Positions 25,294 to 32,533 of a stretch of 45,087 nt of DNA are shown here, piece by piece. Below the pieces are notes generated by a model. That model searched no databases. It had not been told where the DNA came from and was given only the letters and a program-made list of their open reading frames with translations. A program made the translations under genes and the position numbers. Source of the DNA: Spirochaetales bacterium Spiro_05 (GTDB lineage Bacteria > Spirochaetota > Spirochaetia > Sphaerochaetales > Sphaerochaetaceae); NCBI GenBank assembly GCA_001603115.1, contig LVBG01000032.1, positions 1 through 45,087 of the forward strand, in the 5' to 3' direction. Positions within the stretch are counted from its first letter, which is position 1. The number at the start of each line of letters is the position of its first letter.

Positions 25294-25707
25294 TTATTCC
25301 TCTTTTCTCTGTTGTTCGGATCCAAGGTCACTGATATTTTGCAGGATTTCCTCGAGGCTGAAGCCATAGCTGGCAGCCTTGCTGAGGAACTCCTTGCTTA
25401 TCTGGGAGAGAATGCGTTCACGCTCGATGGCATCGATGCTGACTTTCTTGTCACTGATAAAGGTTCCGGAACCCTGCTGGGTGACTACGATGTTGCGGAT
25501 TTCCATCTCTGCATACGCTCGTGCTACGGTATTTGGGTTGATGCTCAAATCGACAGCAAGGCTGCGCACCGTTGGCAACTGAGCGCCTTTCTCCAGCCTT
25601 CCGTCAGCGATGGCCATCTCCACCTGCAGGATGATCTGCTTGTAGAATGGGACCCCGCTCTTTGCATCCAGGCTGAAATCCAATCTCGGCTCCTCTTTCA
25701 GTTTCAC
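25294..25707 (-). CDS. GntR family regulator, YtrA subfamily
   Basis: The 137-residue protein begins with GTG at 25707, preceded by GAGAGGG. It has the short GntR winged helix: GVPFYKQIILQVEMAIADGRLEKGAQLPTVRSLAVDLSINPNTVARAYAEMEIRNIVVTQQGSGTFIS. Only a short helical tail follows, which is the YtrA subfamily trait (no large ligand domain). In Bacillus, YtrA represses an ABC transporter operon induced by cell-wall-active antibiotics. Here it heads a seven-gene operon with an ABC transporter and lies just behind a promoter overlapped by an inverted repeat, so I infer autorepression and control of the whole operon. Confidence 0.93.
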   Translation of the reverse strand: MKLKEEPRLDFSLDAKSGVPFYKQIILQVEMAIADGRLEKGAQLPTVRSLAVDLSINPNTVARAYAEMEIRNIVVTQQGSGTFISDKKVSIDAIERERILSQISKEFLSKAASYGFSLEEILQNISDLGSEQQRKEE

Positions 25708-25724
25708 CGACTATCCCTCTCTTC

Positions 25725-25754
25725 TTGTACTATTGTACTGGTGTATTAGTACAA
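25725..25754. promoter_or_regulatory. Candidate GntR operator
   Basis: TTGTACT (25733-25739), eight bases, then AGTACAA (25748-25754) is a perfect 7-base inverted repeat. A third half-site TTGTACTA (25725-25732) lies directly before it in the same orientation as the left arm. The array covers the spacer and -10 box of the operon promoter, an arrangement suited to repression by the GntR protein encoded next to it. Confidence 0.7.
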
Positions 25755-25760
25755 TGTCAA
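25732..25760 (-). promoter_or_regulatory. Promoter of the GntR-slipin-ABC-LolA-barrel operon
   Basis: On the minus strand: TTGACA (25760-25755), exactly 17 bases, TACAAT (25737-25732). The start codon follows 24 bases later. The -35 box is a perfect match to the sigma-70 consensus. Confidence 0.75.
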
Positions 25761-25782
25761 CACAAGCTTTCTTATGTCCAAC

Positions 25783-25811
25783 AAAAACGGCTGCCTCCGG
25801 GGGAAGCAGCC
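25783..25811 (-). terminator. Rho-independent terminator after the pirin gene
   Basis: On the minus strand GGCTGCTTCC and GGAGGCAGCC pair around a CCC loop and GTTTTTG follows. It separates the pirin gene from the GntR operon promoter. Confidence 0.78.
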
Positions 25812-25833
25812 ATGTCTAGATTCAGGATGGTTG

Positions 25834-26670
25834 TTATGCGTGTTTGATGAACGTTCCGTCACGAAGCTCGCGTTGTGCAACGGCAAGCTCTTCAGAGGTG
25901 TTCATGACGATAGGCCCGGCCCAGGCAATGGGTTCCCCGAGGGGTTTTGCACTATAGAGGAAGATTCTTGCTCCTTCATCCCCGGCCTTCAGTGACAGGG
26001 TATCACCCTCGCCGAAGAGAATGGCACGGTGGTAGGGTACCTCTTGCTCCGCGGTGTGGACAGAGCCTTGGACAAGGTAGATGAACAGGGTGTGTTCAGG
26101 ATCGAGGGTAAGGGTGAACTCAGTCCCTTTCTCCAGCTTCACATCAAGGTAGAGGGTACGGACATAGTCGCCCTGCTCAGGACCAGAGACATCCTCGTAG
26201 GTTCCGCTGATTACCCGTACTTCCTTTCCCTCTCCCTTGACCACAGGAATCTGTGGGGGGCGGATGTCACGGTAGGCAGGATCGGTCATCTTGTGCTTCT
26301 TGGGCAAGTTGATCCACAGCTGGGTTCCGAGCATCAGGTTGCTGGGTTTGGGCATTTCTTGGTGGATGATGCCACTGCCGCCGGTCATCCACTGACAGCA
26401 GCCATCGTTGATGCTGCCTTTGTTGCCCATGCTGTCCCCATGCTCGATCTCCCCCTCAATGAGGTAGGTAACCGTCTCGATTCCCCGATGAGGATGCCAG
26501 GGGAACCCCTTGATGTAGTCCTTAGGGTCGGTTGCATCGAAAGCATCGAGCATCAGGAAGGGATCGAACTCCTTCACATCGTGGTACCCGATGACCCGGA
26601 CGAGTTTGACACCGGCTCCATCATACTGGACTGCTCCTCCGGTGATTCTCTTGATCGGCTTGACCTGCAT
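25834..26670 (-). CDS. Pirin family protein
   Basis: From the ATG at 26670 (AAAGGAGAA upstream) the protein has 278 residues. The pirin N-terminal cupin holds the metal motif PWHPHRGIETVTYLIEGEIEHGDSMGN (about 55-81) with its His ligands, and later GGSGIIHQEMP. The C-terminal cupin has the HTLFIYLVQGSVHTAEQEV strand and YHRAILFGEGDTLSLKAG. Pirins are iron-containing cupins; some oxidise quercetin and some act as co-regulators. The cellular substrate here is unknown. Terminators flank both ends (25783-25811 and 26694-26726), so it is probably expressed alone, perhaps by read-through from the ferritin gene. Confidence 0.93.
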   Translation of the reverse strand: MQVKPIKRITGGAVQYDGAGVKLVRVIGYHDVKEFDPFLMLDAFDATDPKDYIKGFPWHPHRGIETVTYLIEGEIEHGDSMGNKGSINDGCCQWMTGGSGIIHQEMPKPSNLMLGTQLWINLPKKHKMTDPAYRDIRPPQIPVVKGEGKEVRVISGTYEDVSGPEQGDYVRTLYLDVKLEKGTEFTLTLDPEHTLFIYLVQGSVHTAEQEVPYHRAILFGEGDTLSLKAGDEGARIFLYSAKPLGEPIAWAGPIVMNTSEELAVAQRELRDGTFIKHA

Positions 26671-26693
26671 ACGTTCTCCTTTTTTCAAACAAA

Positions 26694-26726
26694 ACAAAAC
26701 CGGCCCAGAAACAGGCAAAGCCGGTG
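26694..26726 (-). terminator. Terminator between the ferritin and pirin genes
   Basis: On the minus strand ACCGGC and GCCGGT form a stem with a long loop of about 15 bases, followed by TTTTGTTTTG. The loop length makes it weaker than usual. Confidence 0.55.
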
Positions 26727-26735
26727 ACAATGCTC

Positions 26736-27248
26736 TTAGATTACCAGCGAAGGTGGGCTGAAGACTCTGCTTGCCAACTCTTGATTGAGCATGTACAGGC
26801 CCTTGCTGTCAGATCCGAAGACTTCAAACTTCTGGATATTCTCTTGGGCGTTCATCTCCTCTTCACCCTGTTCCTTGATGAACCAGTTGAGGAATTCCAA
26901 CGTACGATAGTCCTTTGCCTTCGATGCTTCCTCATAGATGGTATTGATGGAAGCGGTGACATACTCTTCGTGCTTGAGCGCCTCAACAAGCGGTTGCTTG
27001 AGGTTCTCATACTCCTTGGTGGGGTCAGCGATGGCTGAAAGGGTTACTGCATAGCCATTGTTCAGCAGGTATTGGCGGAACAGCATGGCATGGCTCATCT
27101 CCTCCTGTGCCTGGACCTTGAACCAGTTTTCGTAGCCAAGAAGGCCCTTGCCTGCATAAAAATTGGCCATATCCAGATAGAGATAGGCTGAATAGAACTC
27201 TTTGTTCACTTGTTCATTGATCAGGTCAGCGATAGGTTGTGCTAACAT
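26736..27248 (-). CDS. ftnA: Ferritin
   Basis: The ATG at 27248, with AAGGAG nine bases upstream, gives 170 residues, normal for bacterial ferritin. LAQPIADLINEQVNKEFYSAYLYLDMANFYAGKGLLGYENWFKVQAQEEMSHAMLFRQYLL holds the first half of the ferroxidase site (Glu near 17, Glu and His in EEMSHA). The second half lies in LEFLNWFIKEQGEEEMNAQENIQKFE. No haem-binding Met is evident, so it is a ferritin rather than a bacterioferritin. It stores iron as ferric mineral in the cytoplasm. A strong promoter with an inverted repeat across its spacer lies upstream and may be regulated. Confidence 0.95.
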   Translation of the reverse strand: MLAQPIADLINEQVNKEFYSAYLYLDMANFYAGKGLLGYENWFKVQAQEEMSHAMLFRQYLLNNGYAVTLSAIADPTKEYENLKQPLVEALKHEEYVTASINTIYEEASKAKDYRTLEFLNWFIKEQGEEEMNAQENIQKFEVFGSDSKGLYMLNQELASRVFSPPSLVI

Positions 27249-27284
27249 CGGAATTTCTCCTTGTGCGTGTACGGTGATATTCAA

Positions 27285-27313
27285 AGTATACTAGTAAGAA
27301 TTAGTATCGACAA
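27285..27313 (-). promoter_or_regulatory. Ferritin promoter with overlapping inverted repeat
   Basis: On the minus strand TTGTCG (27313-27308), 17 bases, TATACT (27290-27285). ATACTA (27288-27293) and TAGTAT (27302-27307), separated by eight bases, form an inverted repeat across the spacer and -10 box, a possible repressor site. Confidence 0.6.
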
Positions 27314-27332
27314 GGAGAAAAAGGGGGGGGAG

Positions 27333-27361
27333 TTGTTTCACACAACCTGACGGTGTAGAAT
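27333..27361 (+). promoter_or_regulatory. Promoter of the Ktr potassium operon
   Basis: TTGTTT (27333-27338), 17 bases and TAGAAT (27356-27361). The -10 box overlaps the first in-frame ATG (27360), which therefore cannot be the start of this transcript; the next ATG at 27372 would lie at or within a few bases of the 5' end. Confidence 0.6.
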
Positions 27362-27371
27362 GCACTCCATC

Positions 27372-28670
27372 ATGAAACCGAAGCGCAAGCAAGGCTTGCA
27401 ACCCAACCACATCTTGCTGATTGGCTTTCTTGTCATCATCCTGATCGGCTCGGTTCTTCTCTCTCTTCCCCTTGCACAGAACCAGAACGTTTCCCTCTCC
27501 TATCTTGACGCTCTTTTCATCTCTGCCAGCGCTGTGTGTGTAACAGGACTGGTGACCGTCGATGTAGCCCTCACTTTCTCCTTGTTCGGCCGCACCGTCA
27601 TCGGCCTGTTGATCCTGCTTGGAGGGCTCGGATTTGCCTCCATTGTCATCTCCTTCAGCTTGCTGCTTGGCATGAATATCGGTATCGGAAAGCGCACCCT
27701 CATCAAGGAGGCCTACAACCTTTCCACCATGCAGGGGACACTGAGGGTCGTTCGTGCAGTCGCCATCGCCGGGTTTGCATTCCAGGCTTTGGGGACCCTC
27801 ATTGAGTATTTCATCTTTCGCAGCACGTATGCACCTGCAGCTGCGTTCGGCCATGCCCTGTTCAATACCATCAGCGCCTTCAACAATGCCGGCTTTGACC
27901 TGATGGGCGAGTACAGGAGCCTTACCGATTACCGTACGCATCTGGGGATGAACCTTACCACTGCTGTGTTGATCATCTTGGGCGGAAGTGGCTTCTTTGT
28001 GCTTGCCGATGTGTTTCGCAACCGTCGGTGGAGCAAGCTGAGCATGCATACCAGGATCGTACTTACCATGAATCTGGTGCTGTTGGCAGGCGGGACCCTC
28101 TTTTTTGCCCTCGAAGAACGGTTGGACCTCCTATCGTCTTTCTTCCAGAGTGCCACAGCCCGCACAGCAGGCTTCAATACCGTGGATATCGGATCGTTCA
28201 GCCAAGCAGGACTGCTGTTTATGATGGGCCTGATGTTCATCGGCGCCTCGCCGGGATCAACGGGTGGTGGTATCAAAACCACCACTACCTTTACGCTTTT
28301 CCTGAGCCTGGGCTCACTGATGTTTCGTCGTGAACCGGCAGCCTTCAAGCGAAAAGTTGGCAATGAGAGTATCATCAAGGCCTTTCAGGTATTGCTTCTC
28401 TCCTCCTTCTTGGTGTTTGGCGGCAGTTTTCTCCTCTTGCTGATTGAGGGAGAGCGGTTCAGTTTCATCTCCATTCTCTTTGAGACCGTGTCGGCATTTG
28501 CCACCGTAGGGCTTTCCACCGGTATCACTACAGAACTTGGACCCCTGTCCAAAGGGGTCATCATGATCATCATGTTCGCTGGAAGGGTTGGCCCGATCAC
28601 CATCGCCACCAGTCTGAAGGCAAAACCATCTCATCTCAGTCATGTCGAGGAACAGGTGTTCATCGGCTAG
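27372..28670 (+). CDS. ktrB: Potassium uptake membrane subunit KtrB (TrkH/Ktr family)
   Basis: From the ATG at 27372 the protein has 432 residues. It has the four membrane-pore-membrane repeats of the SKT superfamily. The four pore loops are ISASAVCVTGLVTVDV, NTISAFNNAGFDLMGEY, SATARTAGFNTVDIGSF and VSAFATVGLSTGITTELG, each with the selectivity-filter Gly. GSTGGGIKTTT follows the third pore. The protein conducts K+ (often with Na+ dependence) across the inner membrane, gated by the cytoplasmic KtrA ring encoded 14 bases downstream. An upstream ATG at 27360 lies inside the promoter. Neither ATG has a good ribosome site, consistent with a leaderless or nearly leaderless mRNA. Confidence 0.94.
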   Translation: MKPKRKQGLQPNHILLIGFLVIILIGSVLLSLPLAQNQNVSLSYLDALFISASAVCVTGLVTVDVALTFSLFGRTVIGLLILLGGLGFASIVISFSLLLGMNIGIGKRTLIKEAYNLSTMQGTLRVVRAVAIAGFAFQALGTLIEYFIFRSTYAPAAAFGHALFNTISAFNNAGFDLMGEYRSLTDYRTHLGMNLTTAVLIILGGSGFFVLADVFRNRRWSKLSMHTRIVLTMNLVLLAGGTLFFALEERLDLLSSFFQSATARTAGFNTVDIGSFSQAGLLFMMGLMFIGASPGSTGGGIKTTTTFTLFLSLGSLMFRREPAAFKRKVGNESIIKAFQVLLLSSFLVFGGSFLLLLIEGERFSFISILFETVSAFATVGLSTGITTELGPLSKGVIMIIMFAGRVGPITIATSLKAKPSHLSHVEEQVFIG

Positions 28671-28684
28671 GGGAGGCACGTACC

Positions 28685-29356
28685 ATGAAAAAGGAATTCG
28701 ATCCTGATGCATACGGCATCATCGGCTTGGGAAGGTTTGGACTGTCCCTTGCTCTGGAACTCACCGCTGCGGGAAAGCATGTCATCGTCCTGGAGATTGA
28801 GGCTGAGAAACTGGATGCAGTGAAGGACCAGATCGAGAACATCTATCCGGTGAAGGCCATCACCACCGATGTGCTCAACGAATCGGGTATCTCCCACTGC
28901 CATACCGCAATCGTCTGCATCGGAAAGGACATTGAATCGAACATCCTGGTGACCATGAGCCTCTTGGAGCTGGGCATTCCCCGTGTCATCGCAAAGGCGA
29001 CCAGCCCCAACCACGGCAAGGTGCTTGAACGCATTGGAGCGGAGGCCGTATTCCCCGAAGTGGAGATGGGTTCCCGACTTGCACGCTCCCTGGTGTCGAC
29101 CGGGACTTTGGACTTCCTTGAGCTTTGTGAGGATTTCTCCATCGCCAATATCAACCTTACCTCCGTTTTTGCCAACCAGACGGTTGCTGATATCAATCTA
29201 CGCAAACGATATCACCTGAATATCATCGTGGTGATACGAGAAGGGAAGGCCATCACGGAGATCGGCCCTGATCTGGTCTTGCTGGAGGATGACGTGCTGG
29301 TGGTCGGTGGAACCAATGAGGCGATCAAACGGTTTGAGAAGATGACCGAAATCTAG
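28685..29356 (+). CDS. ktrA: Potassium uptake regulatory subunit KtrA (RCK domain protein)
   Basis: The 223-residue protein has an RCK_N Rossmann domain with GIIGLGRFGLSLALELTAAGKHVIVLEIE (GxGxxG) and an acidic residue at the end of the second strand for nucleotide binding. It continues with HCHTAIVCIGKDIESNILVTMSLLELGIPRVIAKATSPNHGKVLERIGAEAVFPEVEMG and an RCK_C (TrkA-C) domain from about 140 to the end (DLVLLEDDVLVVGGTNEAIKRFEKM). The octameric ring binds ATP/ADP and opens or closes KtrB. It is co-transcribed with ktrB. It shares a CTAG stop overlap with the convergent gamma-carbonic anhydrase gene. Confidence 0.96.
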   Translation: MKKEFDPDAYGIIGLGRFGLSLALELTAAGKHVIVLEIEAEKLDAVKDQIENIYPVKAITTDVLNESGISHCHTAIVCIGKDIESNILVTMSLLELGIPRVIAKATSPNHGKVLERIGAEAVFPEVEMGSRLARSLVSTGTLDFLELCEDFSIANINLTSVFANQTVADINLRKRYHLNIIVVIREGKAITEIGPDLVLLEDDVLVVGGTNEAIKRFEKMTEI

Positions 29357-29874
29357 CCGATTTCCTGCTTGCCGCTGACAAGGTCTGCGGTGAAGAGCGC
29401 ATACTCCTCGGTGTTCTCCCTGATTTTCTCGTACTCCTCATCGGTGAGGATGCGCACCAGCTTGGCGGGAACACCCATCAAGAGGGAACGGGGAGGGAAG
29501 CTCTTGTTCGGAGAGACCACAGCTCCTGCACCCACCAAGGACTGCTCACCGATAAGACTCCCGTCCAACACAATGGCTCCCATCCCGATGAGGCACTCGT
29601 TTCCTATGGTGCAGGCGTGCAGGATGGCACTGTGGCCAACCGTGCATCGAGCACCCACCACCAGATTCTGATCCTTGGTCACATGCAACACTGCATTGTC
29701 CTGGATGTTGGTCTGCTCCCCGATCTCAATCGAGCCCACATCTGCTCTGAGGGTGGCATGAAACCAGACCGAGCAGCCGTCTTTGAGTGTAACTTTTCCT
29801 ATCAGGTCAGCAGAGGGGGCGATGTAGCAATCTCTTCCAACCAGTGGTTTGTGTGTGTTGTGTGCATACAGCAT
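29353..29874 (-). CDS. Gamma-carbonic anhydrase family protein (YrdA/PaaY type)
   Basis: The 173-residue protein is a left-handed parallel beta-helix of hexapeptide repeats (SADLIGKVTLKDGCSVWFHATLRADVGSIEIGEQTNIQDNAVLHV and so on). The three metal-binding His residues are in VLHVTKD, VGHSAILHA (two). The C-terminal helix is LLMGVPAKLVRILTDEEYEKI. Such trimers bind Zn or Fe; some are true carbonic anhydrases, others of unknown activity. No clear ribosome site precedes the ATG. It is monocistronic and convergent with ktrA with interlocked stop codons, and divergent from the zinc uptake operon. Confidence 0.93.
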   Translation of the reverse strand: MLYAHNTHKPLVGRDCYIAPSADLIGKVTLKDGCSVWFHATLRADVGSIEIGEQTNIQDNAVLHVTKDQNLVVGARCTVGHSAILHACTIGNECLIGMGAIVLDGSLIGEQSLVGAGAVVSPNKSFPPRSLLMGVPAKLVRILTDEEYEKIRENTEEYALFTADLVSGKQEIG

Positions 29875-29919
29875 GGCTCGATTGAACCATATTCAAACAG
29901 GGATGTACAGAGAGAAGGG

Positions 29920-29946
29920 AAAATTTGCGAATGACTTGCAAATTTT
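29920..29946. promoter_or_regulatory. Candidate Zur operator upstream of znuA
   Basis: AAAATTTGC (29920-29928) and GCAAATTTT (29938-29946) form a perfect 9-base inverted repeat with a 9-base spacer. The right arm overlaps the -35 box of the znuA promoter, so a bound Fur-family protein would block transcription. Confidence 0.65.
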
Positions 29947-29964
29947 TACCAACTTCACTATCTT
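29936..29964 (+). promoter_or_regulatory. znuA promoter
   Basis: TTGCAA (29936-29941), 17 bases and TATCTT (29959-29964), overlapped by the inverted repeat, and followed by AGGAGG before the ATG at 29987. Confidence 0.55.
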
Positions 29965-29986
29965 GGAGTGCGTACCAGGAGGTACC

Positions 29987-30907
29987 ATGAACAAGCACTT
30001 TCCCATTCTTATGTATACATTGCTTCTTGTCCCCGCCCTTGTGTTTTCAACGGGGAATCGTGAGCAGACTCCCAGCGATGCTTTGCCCATTGTGGCGGTT
30101 AGCATTCTTCCCCAGGCCTATTTTGTGGATCGGATTGCTCCGTCCTTGGTCGATACCCTCACCTTGGTAGGGGAAGGGCAGAATCCTCATTCCTATGAAC
30201 CGTCGCCCTCGCAGATGGCTCGCTTGGCAAAGGCGGATGTGTGGGTTCTCAGCGGAACCGACTTCGAGCACGCACTGGAGGACAAGATCCAGGCATTGTA
30301 TCCCAATCTGCTCGTGGTCGACGGAACGAAAGGCATGACCTTTCGCACGTTGGAAGCTCATGGCCATGATGAGGAAGAGGCACATGAGGAGCACGACGAG
30401 CATGATTTGAACATCGACCGTCACACGTGGTTGGGTTGGTCCCAGGCAAAGGTTCTGGTAAAAAATACCGAGCAAGCCCTGCTCTCCGTGCTCGATGAGC
30501 AGCATCATGCAGTGGTGCAAGCAAACACTGAAGCCCTGCTCTCCGAAATGGATGCACTCTTTTCCGATATGCAAAAGAAACTCGCTCATCTTTCTGGCAG
30601 TACCGTCTTTGTCTATCACCCCTCTTTCGGTTACTTTCTCGATTCTCTCTCTCTCATCCAGGAAGCGGTGGAGACCGGAGGAAAGGAACCTACCGCACGG
30701 GATCTCTCGCTTCTGATCGAGAAGGCGAAGGCGGAGCAGGCGAAAGCAATTTTCGTACAGAAGCAGTTCCCCGTTGCCAGTGCCCAGACTTTGGCAAAAT
30801 CAGTCGGGGCGGAGGTGGTTGCCCTCGATCCCCTTGCCTATGAGTGGATGGAGAATATCCGCCTGATGAGTGAAGCGCTTTTGCGCGTAGGAAAGGGAAG
30901 GCAGTGA
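29987..30907 (+). CDS. znuA: Zinc ABC transporter substrate-binding protein
   Basis: The ATG at 29987 with AGGAGG five bases upstream gives 306 residues. The signal peptide is MNKHFPILMYTLLLVPALVFSTG. The cluster-9 metal-binding layout follows: PIVAVSILPQAYFVDRIA, then NPHSYEPSPSQMARLAKADVWVLSG with the first His, and a His/Glu-rich loop HGHDEEEAHEEHDEHD (about 123-138) typical of zinc proteins. DRHTWLGWSQAK gives a second His, YHPSFGYFLDSL a third and VVALDPLAYEW the last acidic ligand. The His-rich loop favours zinc over manganese. Lipid attachment is not indicated (no lipobox Cys). It binds zinc in the periplasm for the ZnuBC complex and heads the operon znuA-znuC-znuB-zur. Confidence 0.94.
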   Translation: MNKHFPILMYTLLLVPALVFSTGNREQTPSDALPIVAVSILPQAYFVDRIAPSLVDTLTLVGEGQNPHSYEPSPSQMARLAKADVWVLSGTDFEHALEDKIQALYPNLLVVDGTKGMTFRTLEAHGHDEEEAHEEHDEHDLNIDRHTWLGWSQAKVLVKNTEQALLSVLDEQHHAVVQANTEALLSEMDALFSDMQKKLAHLSGSTVFVYHPSFGYFLDSLSLIQEAVETGGKEPTARDLSLLIEKAKAEQAKAIFVQKQFPVASAQTLAKSVGAEVVALDPLAYEWMENIRLMSEALLRVGKGRQ

Positions 30908-31680
30908 TGAGCGTGCCCATCGTTCTCCATTTCCATGATGTCTCGTTCTCCTATCCCCACCTCACGGTCCTTGAAGAGGTGGGTTTTCACGTGCATGAAG
31001 GGGAGTTCATCGCACTCGTAGGTCCAAACGGTTCGGGCAAGACCACCCTGCTCAAGCTCATCCTTGGCCTTGAGCAACCAAAATCTGGAACCATTGAGCT
31101 GTTGGGGCAGAATCCCAGCAAAGCACGGGTTCAGATCGGGTATGTACCCCAGCACGCCTCCTATGACCCCAGTTTCCCCATCTCAGTCCTTGAGGTGGTG
31201 AAGATGGGGATGGTGGAAGCTCGTGGCAGGCAGCCTAAAGAGAAGCTGAGACAGCTGGCCCTCGAAGCCCTGCATCAGGTCGAGCTCGCCTCACTTGCCG
31301 ACCGTCCTTACAGCGATCTCAGTGGAGGGCAGAGAAGACGGGTTCTGGTAGCCCGTGCATTGGCATCCAAACCGAACATGCTTATCCTCGATGAACCTGC
31401 CGCCAATATGGACAAGGAGAGTGAACAGCGCCTCTATGAGACCTTGGCCAAACTCAAGGGAAAGACAACTGTGCTCATCGTCACCCATGATATGAAGCGG
31501 GTCTCCGCCCTTACCGACCGTGTCTTCTGCATCGATGCACATAAGGAGGGCAAAGTCGGACGGACGGTAGTCCAGCATATGCTGGAGGAAGAGCCGGATG
31601 ATGGGGTCAAACGCATTCTTCACGATGTGGAAATTCCTGCAGACCAATGCCGCTATCCCCAGGAGGCAGGCAATGAGTGA
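30907..31680 (+). CDS. znuC: Zinc ABC transporter ATPase
   Basis: The 257-residue ATPase has Walker A VGPNGSGKTTLLKLILGLEQPKSG, the Q-loop IGYVPQHA, signature LSGGQRRRVLVARALASKPNMLILDEPAANMD with Walker B, and a VTHDMKRVSAL switch His. The ATG at 30907 overlaps the znuA stop by one base (TGATG); a GTG at 30904 in the same frame is possible. The C-terminal tail after about residue 210 includes a His-poor extension. It powers zinc import with ZnuB. It overlaps znuB by eight bases. Confidence 0.95.
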   Translation: MSVPIVLHFHDVSFSYPHLTVLEEVGFHVHEGEFIALVGPNGSGKTTLLKLILGLEQPKSGTIELLGQNPSKARVQIGYVPQHASYDPSFPISVLEVVKMGMVEARGRQPKEKLRQLALEALHQVELASLADRPYSDLSGGQRRRVLVARALASKPNMLILDEPAANMDKESEQRLYETLAKLKGKTTVLIVTHDMKRVSALTDRVFCIDAHKEGKVGRTVVQHMLEEEPDDGVKRILHDVEIPADQCRYPQEAGNE

Positions 31681-32533
31681 GTTCATGGGCTTTTTTGACG
31701 CTCTGTTCAGCCCCGATTTCCCGTTTGTCCGCAACGCTTTCTTCGCAGGGGTGCTCTCTTCGGTTCTCTTCGGGGTGCTCGGCTCGGTAGTTACTGTCAA
31801 ACGAATTGCGGGCCTTGCCGGGGCGATCAGCCATGCAGTGCTGGGTGGCATCGGCATTTCGCTCTACCTTTCGGCCACCGGCATGGTTCCCAATCTCAGT
31901 CCCATGGTTGGAGCCATAGTCTTCGCTCTGCTCTCGGCACTCATCATCGGTACGGTCTCGTTGAAGTCCAAACAGCGTGAGGATACGGTCATCCAGGCAA
32001 TCTGGGCGATAGGGATGAGCATCGGAGTGCTCTTTATGGCCAAGACCCCAGGGTATACAGACCCCTCCAGTTATCTGTTCGGGAACATTCTCTTGATCTC
32101 CACCCAAGATCTTGTCCTGCTTCTTACCCTCGATGTGGTGGTGATCCTGCTTGCCTGGTACTTCTACCCCCAGATTGAGGCAACAAGCTTTGATGAGGAG
32201 TTCAGCCAGGTGCGGGGCATTCCCACACGCTTGGTGTTCTTGGTCATTCTCGCCATTACTGCGGTCGCAGTGGTGCTGCTGCAGACCTTTGTCGGTATTG
32301 TCATGGTGATAGCCATGCTTACCCTGCCTGCAGGAACTGCAGGATTCGGAGCGAAGAACCTTGTTGCCATGATGGTGGGTTCGACGCTCTTTGCACTCCT
32401 TTTCTCCTTTGCCGGGCTTGTTTCGGGGTGGGTGCTGGACCTCCCGGTAGGTGCAATGGTTGTGGTCATTGCTGGAGCCTTCTTTCTTGGGCGCTCGGTG
32501 GGGCACCTGATAAAGATGAGGAGGAGCAGATGA
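31673..32533 (+). CDS. znuB: Zinc ABC transporter permease
   Basis: The ATG at 31673, preceded by AGGAGG, gives 286 residues; the open frame extends upstream inside znuC but without a better start. It is an eight-to-nine-helix permease of the ABC-3 family with FAGVLSSVLFGVLGSVVTVKRIAGLAGAISHAVLGGIGISLYL near the start and VGIVMVIAMLTLPAGTAGFGAKNLVAMMVGSTLFALLFSFAGLVSG near the end. These contain the usual ISHA and LPA motifs. It forms the membrane channel for zinc import. The stop overlaps the start of the Fur-family gene by four bases (ATGA). Confidence 0.95.
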   Translation: MSEFMGFFDALFSPDFPFVRNAFFAGVLSSVLFGVLGSVVTVKRIAGLAGAISHAVLGGIGISLYLSATGMVPNLSPMVGAIVFALLSALIIGTVSLKSKQREDTVIQAIWAIGMSIGVLFMAKTPGYTDPSSYLFGNILLISTQDLVLLLTLDVVVILLAWYFYPQIEATSFDEEFSQVRGIPTRLVFLVILAITAVAVVLLQTFVGIVMVIAMLTLPAGTAGFGAKNLVAMMVGSTLFALLFSFAGLVSGWVLDLPVGAMVVVIAGAFFLGRSVGHLIKMRRSR

